Origin: Sycobia sp. Sy_11
Lineage: Eukaryota > Arthropoda > Insecta > Hymenoptera > Epichrysomallidae
DNA: 64,000 nucleotides
Direction of reading: 5' to 3'
Assembly: GCA_018907035.1 (NCBI GenBank)
Contig: JACCIC010000175.1
Span: forward strand, 1,022,501 to 1,086,500
Below, in pieces: positions 15,891-26,106 of this stretch. The notes below the pieces were generated by a model that was given only the letters and a program-made list of their open reading frames with translations, ran no database searches and had not been told where the DNA came from. The first letter of the stretch is position 1. The number at the start of each line of letters is the position of its first letter. The position numbers and the translations under genes were made by a program.

Positions 15891-17323
15891 AAATAAAAGT
15901 CTGTTTTCAAATAAGCCAGGATGCGTGATAGGTTATGAGCACAGATTAAAAGTAACAAAACCAAATCCAATTGTAAGAAAATCATATTCAGTCCCATTAG
16001 CATTGGGAGAAAGGGTACGCGAGAAATTAAAGGAGATGATTAATGACGGAGTAATTGAACGATCGATAAGTCCACATTGTAACCCTTTACGTATTGTACA
16101 GAAGATTAACGGCGATATTAGAATCTGCTTAGATGCACGTCATTTAAATAATATTATAGAAGATGATCGAGAAGCTCCTCCCATAATAAGTGAACTTTTA
16201 CAAGGTTACGAAGAAGCGAAATTTTATTCGAAAATGGACTTAACAAATGGCTATTGGCAGATACCATTACATATTGACTCGCGGCAATTGTATCAGTTTG
16301 CAAGAGTTCCGTTCGGGTTGAAAACAGCAGGAAGTGCGTTTATGCGTGCATTAAAAATTGCACTAGAAACTGGCTCAGAAAAGTTAAAAAAGGCAATGAG
16401 AAATCATATAGATGATCTCCTAATTGGAAGTAAAAATGTAAATGAACATATGGAGGTTTTGCAAGAATTATTTGGTGTATTAATTAAATTTAACTTTACT
16501 CTTAAGCTGTCAAAATGCGAATTTTTTTGTGAAAAAATATCTTTTTTAAGGTTTATCATATCTGTTGAAGAGATTCGTCCGGACACAGATAAAGTGGCAT
16601 TAATAAAAAATTTTGAACAACCACATAGTTTAAAGCAACTGCAACAGTTTTTAGAGGTATGTAACTATTATCGACGTTTTTACATTAAATATAGTGATTT
16701 GATAGCACCATTTAGAGATTTATTAAGAAAAAATAGTATTTGGAAATGGCAAGATAAACATTCTGAAGCATTTGCATCGTTGAAAAACTCATTTATACAC
16801 ACTGTATGCTTAAAATACATCATCCCTGATAAAATTCTTAAAGTTCAAACAGATGCCAGTGAGTTTGGAATAGGGGGAGTAGTCTACCAGGTTGATGATG
16901 ATCAGAATGATCGAATAGTTGCAATAGTAAGCCGTTGTCTAACGGAGACGGAATCCAGATATACCACAACAGAATGTGAATTACTGGCCATAGTATATAC
17001 AGTATATAAATTAAAATATTACCTAAGTGCAATAAAATTTCAGATAATTACGGACCACAAAGGCTTAACTTTTTTATCCGAAAGCGCTTATCAGAATAGT
17101 CGCCTTATTCGTTGGAGTCTATTGTTGCAACAGTTTTCATTTGATGTGATATACTGCAAAGGTAGTGAAAACATTGTAGCAGATTTTTTTAGTAGAAATC
17201 CAGAAGGTAAATTTCATGAGCAAAATGATAAACAAATAATTGTTGCTTCTCTTTTTACATATACTTCACCGATAATAAATAAGCAAATTAATTCATTAAT
17301 TCTTAATTCACTAATTAATTCTT
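15850..17323 (+). pseudogene. Reverse transcriptase and RNase H of the gypsy-type element
   Basis: RT blocks in order: NPLRIVQKINGDIRICLDAR, YSKMDLTNGYWQIPL (first catalytic Asp), FARVPFGLKTAGSAFMRAL, and NHIDDLLIGS. The last is the catalytic box with His where Tyr is usual. The connection block is LQQFLEVCNYYRRF. RNase H follows with VQTDASEFGIGG, ECELLAIVYTVYKLKYYL, IITDHKGL and VADFFSRN. The frame stays open for over 1.4 kb, so decay is recent or mild here. Instead of an integrase, the sequence runs from a short tail (ASLFTYTSP) into the 57-base LTR remnant. Confidence 0.9.
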
Positions 17324-17380
17324 TTGTGATTAATTATTCGAGTTATTTATATTGGTTGAATGACTATATAAATTATTACA
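17324..17380 (+). repeat. 57-bp remnant of the 3' LTR (matches 13693-13749)
   Basis: The stretch from TTGTGATTAATTATTCGAG to AAATTATTACA is repeated at 13693-13749 with no difference I can see. It marks the 3' end of the gypsy-type element and shows that the deletion breakpoint fell inside the 3' LTR. Confidence 0.9.
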
Positions 17381-20040
17381 ATATTATTAGATACAATCAG
17401 TATTAAATGATTAATTTCTTCCATACAGGATTCAATTAGTCTGTGCTTCTTGTTTTTATATTTTCGCATATTTTTCGTGTAATTTATGATGGTTTTGTGA
17501 ATTGGTATTTTTTCGTTGGATAGTATTTTAATTAAATATTTTTTACATAAGTATTGAGATCTCTCAATGATTGGGCAAAGTTTAGACTTAGCTAATAAAA
17601 TATTGATTGGAGTTGTTATTCTGTAACCAAGAGCGAGGCGAATTGCTTGATATTGAATTTCTTCAATTTTTTTAATATGTGTTTGTTTTGTTGGAAAATA
17701 TAAAATTATTAAAGTCAAGTATGGATCGTGTAAAGCTCTTATAATAATTCATTTGTAACCCATTTTTTCACAATAAAGGCTCAAAATTTGAAAAAAAACG
17801 GGAAAGACTTATTCACATACCTGATAGAAAGTTTAGCTGGTAGTCAAAAATAATACGAAGAAATTTACTAGACTGACTCGAGTATATAGAATAATCGTCA
17901 ATTTTTATTTCCGTTTGACCGGACAGAATATTTTTCTTATTAAAATGAATAAAAATTGACTTATGAGGAGCGAGATCTAAACCTATTTTTGTTAGATTTT
18001 GTTTCAAGGTGTGGGCATCTTTTTCGAGAGATTTTTTATTAGTCGAGTATATTGCAATATCGTCTGCAAACTATGAAATTGTTGTTCTAGTTGAAATATG
18101 ATTTAATAAGCTTTTTACGTATAGACTATATAGAATTGAGCTCAAAACTCCTTGAGGTACACCTTTATAAGTATATCTTTGATTACTGTCCAAGCTTGTT
18201 AGAATAATTCTCTCATATGTCAAGAATTTTATAAATTTTATTAGTTTATAGGGGCAGCCAAGTTTTGCTAGTTTTTCTAACAATGTTTCGATATTGACGT
18301 TATCAAAGGCAGATGATATATCTAAGAAAAGTGCAAAGACTTGCTTTTTATTTTTAAAGGCTTGTAGTATGTTTAGTGTGAGATTTAACAGGTTATCTGT
18401 ATACGATTGGCCTTTTCAAAAGCCACTTTGACTACTTGGGAAAATATTTTGAGTCTCAGCCCACCATTCGAGTTCATTCTTTACTATCGTTTCAAATAAT
18501 TTACAAAGCGCAGAGGTAAGCACAATCGGACGGTAATTGGTATTATCTGGCCTTTAATATAAGATGTACGTATGCGTGTTTCCAATCATGTGGGTAATCT
18601 CCAGTTCTAAACATTTCATTAAAAATGTCAAGAAGGATTAATTTGTAGTGAATAGGTAATTTTTTTAGTAGGAAGTAATTAATGCCGTCAATGCCTCGTG
18701 AAGATTTAGCGTTACGAGTGTTTAGAGCTACGTTAAGTTGAGTCAGACTGAATTCAGTTTCTAAAAACAAATTTTTTTTGCAGTTTGGCATTCATTCTGG
18801 ATTAGTTGGCACCCAAGGAGGACATATTTTATTTAGAGCGAGGTATTGGTTTTCTACTTGTAAATTTGCAGAACAGTGAGAAGTTTTTGTTTTTACCCAC
18901 TTATTGTTTAAAATTTTAAGTGTGTTCCAAACATAATTATGATCCGTTTGAAAATTGATCGATTTTGCGAATTCTTTGAATTTAGCTTGCTTTTTTGATT
19001 TGAATGTTTTTTTGCTAGCGCAGCTAGTCGGTTATACTCAATAAGATCTCGGAGTTCCAGAGAAGCTTTCCATTTCTTATAAGCACGTTTTCGCTTTTGT
19101 TTAATTTGATTGCATTCCGCGTCCCACCATATTACTGGGTTTCTATACATATTTTGATTAACAGTTTTTCTTTTTGGCGTACTAATTTAATTGCTTCTTT
19201 TAAAATGTTTACAAATGTTTCGTATTTTTTATTAGGTAAGGAACTTACGTATCCTCGAGAGAAAAACTGTTTGTATGAATTATTGAAGTTAGATAATATG
19301 ATTGGCCAGTCTGTTTGATTTGAGTATATTTTAAAAGACTTTTTTTCATAATAAGATTTTTCTACATTGAAGTCGATATAAATGGGATAATGATCGGAGC
19401 CCCATGTTTTGCCATTAATTTTGAAATTTATTTTATCTGCAAATGAGGGTGAGGATATAATTAAGTCGATATTTGAGCGCGAACTTTTGTCTATTTGCGT
19501 AATAGTATCTATGTTATGAATAAGTAATATATTTTTTTCTATACATTCATATAAGTGTTTTCCATTTGTATCTGTTTTAGCGCAGTTCCATGCAATATTA
19601 TGCGCATTAAAATCGCCTAAAATAAGATTGATATCAGATCAGTTTAAATTGGAGAATACAAATTCCCATTGTTTTAATGTGAATGTATTTAATGGTGGGC
19701 GGTAGCAAACAATAAGATTGAAGGGGGGATTCGTATTAGTTATTCGTATTCCGCTGATTTCGATTGGGCATTCATTTACCTTTAATTTTTCAATTTCTTT
19801 ATAAGCTATATTTTTACGAATACTTAGCAGAATTCCTCCTCCAATTGAATTGATCCTATCTTATCTATAGCATACAAATCCTGGAAAATTTAAAGTAGTT
19901 GTAGATTCGTTAAGCCATGATTCGACGCACGCTATGATGTCAACTTTGTGTAAAATTCTGTGGATTTCATCTTTTCGTTTCAGAATGCTCCTGGCATTCC
20001 AAAATAAAATTTTTAGCTTTGATGTATGGGATTGTATCAT
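17381..20040 (-). pseudogene. LINE ORF2 remnant: endonuclease and reverse transcriptase
   Basis: Starts at ATG 20040. Reading down the minus strand: an APE-type endonuclease with LKILFWNARSI, ILGDFNAHN and WGSDHYPIYIDF (catalytic SDH), then a non-LTR RT with SRGIDGINYFLLKKLP, a broken QSGF-stop-KGQS, LFLDISSAFDNVN (first catalytic Asp), YKGVPQGVLSS and FADDIAIYS (catalytic Asp pair). Inactivating changes are visible: stops at about 19858, at 19641-19639 (TGA), at 18418-18416 (TGA within QSGFRKG) and at 18073-18071 (TAG just before FADD), plus a probable frameshift. The RNase H end is displaced to 13288-12986 by the gypsy-type insertion. The domain set fits an I-like LINE clade; the exact clade is uncertain. 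Confidence 0.88.
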
Positions 20041-20089
20041 TCTTCTGATATAGAATATTCTTCGTTATCTAGCTTTTTTATATTGCGGG

Positions 20090-21337
20090 TTATACGGCTA
20101 TACAGATTTTTTTATCAGAATATTCGTACACGTTTCTCAGGGCATCAATCATTTCAGCAATATCGTCTGTATATTTTAGCGTAACAGCTTTTGGGTTACT
20201 TTTACCATACGATTCCGTTAAGAATTTATTAAGTTTATCGAGATCTAAACAAGAATGTTCTGTATTATTATTAAATAATTCGGCTTCAAGATGATCTTCA
20301 GGATCATATGTTTCATCTTGCGTTCTTCTTTTCTTACTCAATGGTTGTTTTCCGCGTTTATCGATCTTTTTTAGAGTTTTTTTTAAATTATTCATTTGCA
20401 TCTCCTCAGTAGATTCGGTATTTATTAGCTCTGTAGCTTCTTCATTGGTGGATGATATTGTTAATGCACGCTTCGTTTTTTCATTTGGTATTTTAAAGCA
20501 ATTGTCTCCATCAGTTATCATAGTTGCCTCTTGTCCTTGTGTAGACTGTATAGTATTGGCTACGTTGGAAGTTTCTAAAGTCGGGAATTCTGTTTGAGAG
20601 ATAGGTGGTATAGGTGTATTTGTTTCAATATTCTTACAATATTTCATCACGTGCCCTTCTTCTTTGCATCCAAAGCAGATCAGTTTGTCTGTAGAAGTAT
20701 AAATCCAGTATGCTGTTTGATCATATTCGATTTTAAATGTCGTGGGCAGTTTACTTATATCATCCTGTTCGATATATATTTGTCTTCGAAAGCTTAATAT
20801 ATGCGAGTACCCGATATCATTTAGACCTGAGCGAATGCGTATTATTTGTGATTTGAGTTGGATATTATATTCTAATAGTTTGTTTTCAATTACACTATTC
20901 GGAATAACTGGATTAACGTTTGACAAAATTACACGTTTTGTTTTGGTAAGTAGAGGCCTGATATCGAGCATCTGATTATTTACATTAATGACTTTGTGTG
21001 TTTGTATAATATGATCAACTTTCTCTTGCGAACTTAAATATACACATACTCTACCGTAGGATATTTTTGAAATAAAAAGAATATTGGCTGGATCTATGAC
21101 TTTTCCGACGCTGATCGCATAATCTCTAATCGTTAGGCCTTCTATCGAGTCAATGACGATCGCTTGCTCTTTGGTGGGGCATACTTCTTCTTGTGCAATT
21201 TTAGCATACGATATTGAGTTTTGTACATCACGAACGTTGTTGTCACTTTGTGATTGGGTGCCCCTGCTACCAGAAGCCTCCATATTTAAACATTTTGTTT
21301 GAGATACAGAAACCTGTATCTCCTTTTCTATTTTCAC
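20090..21337 (-). CDS. LINE ORF1 (gag-like, zinc knuckle)
   Basis: An uninterrupted 415-residue frame directly upstream of ORF2 (50-base gap). A CCHC zinc knuckle reads CFGCKEEGHVMKYC at about residues 221-234. Before it lies an RRM-like stretch containing KRVILSNVNPVIPNSVIENK. The C-terminal third is lysine- and glutamate-rich with KKTLKKIDKRGKQPLSKKRR, a likely nuclear or nucleic-acid-binding tail. In LINEs this protein coats the element RNA. It has stayed open although ORF2 is riddled with stops. It probably has no host role, but an intact open frame makes domestication worth excluding. Confidence 0.8.
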   Translation of the reverse strand: MKIEKEIQVSVSQTKCLNMEASGSRGTQSQSDNNVRDVQNSISYAKIAQEEVCPTKEQAIVIDSIEGLTIRDYAISVGKVIDPANILFISKISYGRVCVYLSSQEKVDHIIQTHKVINVNNQMLDIRPLLTKTKRVILSNVNPVIPNSVIENKLLEYNIQLKSQIIRIRSGLNDIGYSHILSFRRQIYIEQDDISKLPTTFKIEYDQTAYWIYTSTDKLICFGCKEEGHVMKYCKNIETNTPIPPISQTEFPTLETSNVANTIQSTQGQEATMITDGDNCFKIPNEKTKRALTISSTNEEATELINTESTEEMQMNNLKKTLKKIDKRGKQPLSKKRRTQDETYDPEDHLEAELFNNNTEHSCLDLDKLNKFLTESYGKSNPKAVTLKYTDDIAEMIDALRNVYEYSDKKICIAV

Positions 21338-21479
21338 TTATTCACTCGCGAATTTTCGACTATTCTCGTGACAAAAGTGCTCGCGCGCGAGCTGGCTCGT
21401 GTTTACAAACACGTCTTCACTTGACGAGAGCACAAAAACGACGGACCGTTCTTCAGGTTAATTTCAATATCTAATACGA

Positions 21480-22320
21480 TATCCCGTTGCCTTGGGAGTT
21501 TTGTGTTCGGATGATAAAATACGATGTCCAAGTATCTCTGGGCGAAATCTCTGGGGAAAATGACGTTCAGATATGAGGAAATCGACTTCTATGGGAAAAT
21601 TCGTGTTGGGACGGTAGAATACGATATCCAGGTGTTTCCGAACGACTTCTACGGGGAGTATTGTGTTTAATCGTTAGGAAGCGATGTCTAGCTTTCTCGG
21701 GAAGACTTCTACTGAGTCTATCGTGTTTAGTTGTTAGGAAACGATGTTAAGGTATGTTAGGACAACTTCTACGGGGAGTTTCGTGTTCGTATCATAGAAC
21801 GGAATTTCCAGGTGTTTTGGAACGACTTCTACGAGGAGTTTCGTGTTCAGACGATAGAAGACGATGTCCAGGTATGACGAGACGACTTCTATGGGGAGAT
21901 TCATGTTGGGACGTTAGAATATGATGTTCAGATCTTTTGGAATAACTTCTATGGGAAGTGTCGTGTATAGATGGTGGAAAACAATGTCCAGGTATGTAGG
22001 GACGACTTCCATGAAGAGATTCGTATTCTGGCATTCGAACATACACACTCACAGTAAAAGTCGTCGTGGGATACCTAGGAATTGTATTCCATCTCACCAA
22101 CACAAAATTCTCTAAATATATCCTCTTTATTTATATTCTCTATATATATCGTCAAATATATATTCTCTAAATATATGCAGTCGTCCCGAGACATGTCCTA
22201 TCGCCCGAACATGATACTCTCCAAAAAAGTCGTCTCGAGACACTTGGATATTTTTTTCTACCGCTCGAACTCGAAAGTACAATTTTTCCCATAGAAGCCG
22301 TATTTAATATGCATATACGT

Positions 22321-22362
<42 letters not shown>

Positions 22363-22890
22363 CTATAAATATATTCCTATAAATAATTTTACCTATCTAG
22401 ATAATTTTATCTATGTACCCACTTGAAGGTGTTATCTCAGGGTCCGCGTCAAAAAAGCGGTATTTGCAGACAATTTTTTTCCCTTCAATTTCAATACGCA
22501 TTACTAACTAAATATTCGCCGTGTTTAAAATTCGATAATATATTTAATTTAATATTAATATAATATAATAATTATATTTAATATAATAATTTACAATACG
22601 AAAATATAAAAAATAGATTTCTTGCACTTTCATGTTCGGGCGGTAGAATACTATATGCAGGTGTCTTGATTCGACTTCTGCGGGGAGTTTTGTGTTCGAA
22701 TGATAGAAAACGATGTCCAGGTATCTCAAAACTATTGCTATGGGGAGTTTCGACGATAGAATACATCCTGGTATGACTTCTATAGAGAGTTTCGTGTTCG
22801 AATGATAGAATACGAAACTCGCCTAGGAGATAGCTCCGAGACATCTGGATGTGGTATCCTACCAACCTAACACGACACTGCCTCCATACC
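21480..22890. repeat. 60-bp satellite array with orientation switches
   Basis: A diverged unit recurs with an exact 60-bp period. The landmark GACTTCT or a close variant falls at 21584, 21644, 21704, 21764, 21824, 21884, 21944 and 22004. Each unit also carries a GGAGTTTCGTGTT-like block, a TAGAATACGATGTCCAGG-like block and a TATCTCGGGA-like block. From about 22045 to 22310 the units are inverted (GTCGTCCCGAGACA, CGCCCGAACA). From 22619 to about 22825 they are direct again, and to 22890 inverted again. (TA)n DNA separates the blocks. The period is a multiple of three, so long minus-strand frames with a 20-residue repeat such as HETPRRSRSKTPG arise. I find no sign that these are translated. Confidence 0.85.
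22323..22360. repeat. (AT)n microsatellite inside the satellite region
   Basis: A TA run followed by two copies of TTCCTATAAATA. Confidence 0.9.
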
Positions 22891-23033
22891 ACAAATATTT
22901 GGTTAGTGGTGTATATTATACATAAATATATTAATAATATTTTTAATATACATTAAAACAAAAAAAATGGTTTGCGAAGTAGCACCTTTTGGAAGAGGAA
23001 TATCAAATATCCCTTTTTTGTATAAAAGCAACC

Positions 23034-23036
<3 letters not shown>

Positions 23037-23086
<50 letters not shown>

Positions 23087-23124
23087 ATGATATGGTATGA
23101 TGATGTAAGATATAATAGAGAGAG

Positions 23125-23163
<39 letters not shown>
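23037..23163. repeat. Compound (TA)n-(GA)n microsatellite
   Basis: A TA run (23037-23083), a short GATATGATATG bridge, and a GA run (about 23117-23163). The frames across it are low-complexity artefacts. Confidence 0.95.
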
Positions 23164-23167
<4 letters not shown>

Positions 23168-23246
23168 TTGTATAGTTAGTTTGAATAAGTCTCATTTTTT
23201 AAAATCTTGTTCTCAATAATCCAAGAGAGGCGAATGTTAATCCATT

Positions 23247-23351
23247 GTGACACAAGGGAGCAAAATAGGCGTTTTCCGACGTTTTTCGCCCGAGCGAAGC
23301 GAGGGCGTCAAATTACCCGACTCAAAAAACGCCTTTGCTCCCATGTGTCAC
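23247..23351. mobile_element. 105-bp hairpin-forming inverted repeat, MITE-like
   Basis: Starts GTGACACAAGGGAGCAAAAT and ends with the reverse complement GCTCCCATGTGTCAC. The arms continue inward through AGGCGTTTT and AAAACGCC. The middle contains a second short inverted repeat (CGCCCGAGCGAAGCGAGGGCG). The whole can fold into one long stem. It codes for nothing. Confidence 0.6.
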
Positions 23352-24060
23352 ATACTATTTTCCCTTACGAGGGCGCTTTTTCTTTCTCAAAGAAATGCAC
23401 AAAAAATTGAACGGGAAACTCACACATTTAAAGAATGTTAACCATCCTCCATGTGTTAGTCTTGCTTAGATAGAGCGAGCAGGTATAAAATCTAAAGGTC
23501 CAAATGATACTCGCTCTGAAATAAGTTGCCCTAACATAAAATGTAATTCGTTGGGTTTGAAAAAATATAATATTATCGGTTTTCTTTTAAGGTTATATCT
23601 GCAATTTACTTGAATTGAATAAAATTGAATTGAATAAAATTAAATTCCTCTTATTTGGAAATTGAGAAAGTATGTTAAGAAGAGATGTAGGATTAGGTGG
23701 TGGGGGTGCTGAGGGCGGAGCCCCCCTTTCTATAAATAAATAAGACTAATCATTTGAAGATTATAAGTTTGTTAATAATCTACGCTCAAATTAAAATTTC
23801 AAAAAAATTTAATAGCATAATAAATAGAATTTAAAATTACAACTAATTAAAAAAAAGATATAGATAATTTGTAATACTTAAAAAACATAAAAATTTTTAT
23901 AATAAATTTCAGATAGAATATAAATCTTATTTTATTTTAAAATCTTGAATACCTAACTCAAAGTGCAAAAAAAGGTCGAGTCCGCGGTCGACTGGCGCAT
24001 ATACTCATAAGTCTAAACATCGTAAATGCCAGATGTTACGCAGGCGCGGAAAACTGAGAA
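23352..24060. other. Intergenic, no gene seen
   Basis: Mostly AT-rich. The last 100 bases become CpG-containing and lead into the palindrome pair. No coding character. Confidence 0.45.
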
Positions 24061-24091
24061 TCCTACCGGACTGCACGGTTCCGTTCATTCG

Positions 24092-24180
24092 CTTTTCCTC
24101 CCAAGGGAGGAAAAGTAAATTCTGCTTTCTGATTGGTCAGGAAGCGGCCATAAACACTTTTCCTCCCTAGGGAGGAAAAG
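24092..24180. promoter_or_regulatory. Paired 24-bp palindromes with an inverted CCAAT box between them
   Basis: CTTTTCCTCCC-AA-GGGAGGAAAAG occurs at 24092-24115, and the perfect palindrome CTTTTCCTCCC-TA-GGGAGGAAAAG at 24157-24180. The two starts are 65 bases apart. GATTGG lies between them, and the islet is CpG-containing. Two near-identical dyads look like paired binding sites or the ends of a small element. No adjacent gene is identified. Confidence 0.4.
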
Positions 24181-24244
24181 TAGTATTTTACTTCCTCTAG
24201 ACAGCTGCAGAAAATCGTATTTTGCGCCCCGAGTGCGGGAAAAA

Positions 24245-26095
24245 TAAAATTAAACGTTGTTATTTTTGAGAGTTCGGTACAAAAAATTTTATTGTTTAAT
24301 ATGTTACTTGGTAAGAAAATAATTAATATTAGAATAACTAAAAACCTATGTAGCAAAAGATTATACTGGCAGTCGTGTCCGTGATTTATGTGACGCATAA
24401 AAAATGTAATACCTAAAAATTAGCAAATTGATAACAAAACAATTTATATACATAAAATTTCCATTTTTACTCATATTTTATAGGCTTTGATGACAAATTG
24501 GCAATATAAAAATATATATCAATTTAAAAATATGATAGTGAAGGTTATTCTATTTATTAATTTTTTTATTTGCGTTCATCTATAAATTTTAAATATAAAA
24601 ATAAACTATATCGTTCACTTCTTTGTAGTTTTTATCATTCTTAAATTTAATAATTTTGTTCCATAAACCATTGAAAATTATATTTGTACTATTAACAAAA
24701 TTTATTAAATATTGAAAAGATTAAAAAAAATTATTTTTTATGTTTTTTAATAGTCATTTCAACAATTTGTGCAAATATTTTCGTTTCAATCGTAGATAAC
24801 TTATATTGTTACTAATAAAATATGTATATTTAAAATATAGTTTCTCTGTAAAAAGCATTTTTTTCAAGAATTCTATATGAAAATAATAGTCAAAAAGAAA
24901 TAAGGCAGTTGATTTCAATATACTTTTGCTCTATTAAAAGTGATTTTTGAGCTATAATATGAAAATTACATAAAAGATTTACTGGCAAATACTGAATTGT
25001 TACTTTTAACTTTGTAAGTTTGAAAGCTAGATTCCGTTGGAATTTTTTTTCTTGTATGGATAATTGTTTCAAAAATGATGGAATCAAATTTTTATAATTT
25101 AATAACCTCTAAAGCGATTTTAAATTAAGAGTATGAAAATCAGGAATGTATAAACTATACATGGCTATATTGCAACCGATTAGCGTTAATCAGAGAAAAA
25201 GAGATGTCTACTAGCAGCGGCTAAATTTAGCACTCCCTTCTTTAACTGCCTGTATCATGCTCTCAAGGATTACATTATTTTGTTCACTAGTATACGATTT
25301 AATAGTTATTTTTAAATCTTTATATCAGAACATTGATTCTTAAATTTATAATAACTTTTACTTACGAAGTAAAGAGATACCAAAGTTTGTAAATTTGAAA
25401 AAATGATAAGAATATATAAAATTAAGCGGTAAAAGGACAAGCTGCAACTATTAAGTTTATATATCTTAATGAGGTTCTTGAGGTCTCAGAGATATTGAGA
25501 ATATACACGAATATTATTCCTATATATTAATCAATTGCCCAGGTGATGGATCCTCGTTAACAGTATTTGGAAAATGCCTTAAACAGTTTAAGTTAATTTC
25601 TGATTAACTGTGTTGAACTGTAGGATCCTCCTAATTGATCCACAAACTTACCTTGACCTCTACAAATACTACTCTATAATACCTCTATAATACTACGTGT
25701 ACGATTACACCTTGGCTCTTATTCCTTCTTGACTCTGAAATGAAGTTATGATTTTTTATCAGAGTGCGCAGCTCAATATTCTTGGCATAAATTCACAGTC
25801 TTTTAACCTGAAGCTCCTGCTATCGGAGGGGTGGAAAAGGAGGAGAAGGGCAACTTACCTCCCCTTCCTTCAGCCATCGCACAAGAATGGTATGGTGTCG
25901 TCCATGGTCCATGTAATGGCACGTAATCCTCTTAGTACAAATCAAGATCTTCCTCTTCCATCTCTTCTGCTATACTAGAAGACGGGTCCAAAGGACCCAA
26001 CTGGTCAGAAACAACATTTGGCCCCAAATTTCTTCTAGAACTCCCTTTCACTGGGCACATCCATTAATTTTTTTAACTGAAACAGACGAAATAAA
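24245..26095. other. Long intergenic stretch, no gene seen
   Basis: AT-rich to about 25540, then somewhat more balanced. No frame has recognisable domains. The frame at 25748-25978 has no homology I know and no clear splice context. Confidence 0.45.
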
Positions 26096-26106
26096 AGAAA
26101 ATATGA

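Larger units (their letters stand above)
13293..17380 (+). mobile_element. Internally deleted gypsy-type LTR retrotransposon
   Basis: Layout: 5' LTR (start uncertain, about 13290; end 13749), primer-binding site, gag, protease, RT and RNase H, then only the last 57 bases of the 3' LTR (17324-17380). Those 57 bases match 13693-13749 and end in CA. Integrase and most of the 3' LTR are absent, so one deletion runs from just after RNase H to within the 3' LTR. The frames are broken in gag, between gag and protease, and between protease and RT, so the copy is dead. It lies within a LINE on the opposite strand and is therefore younger than that LINE. Confidence 0.85.

Noticed and set aside
21480..22890. 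Regular 60-bp repeats that might suggest a CRISPR array
   Set aside because: The units are contiguous without unique spacers, diverge from each other, and the host is an animal.
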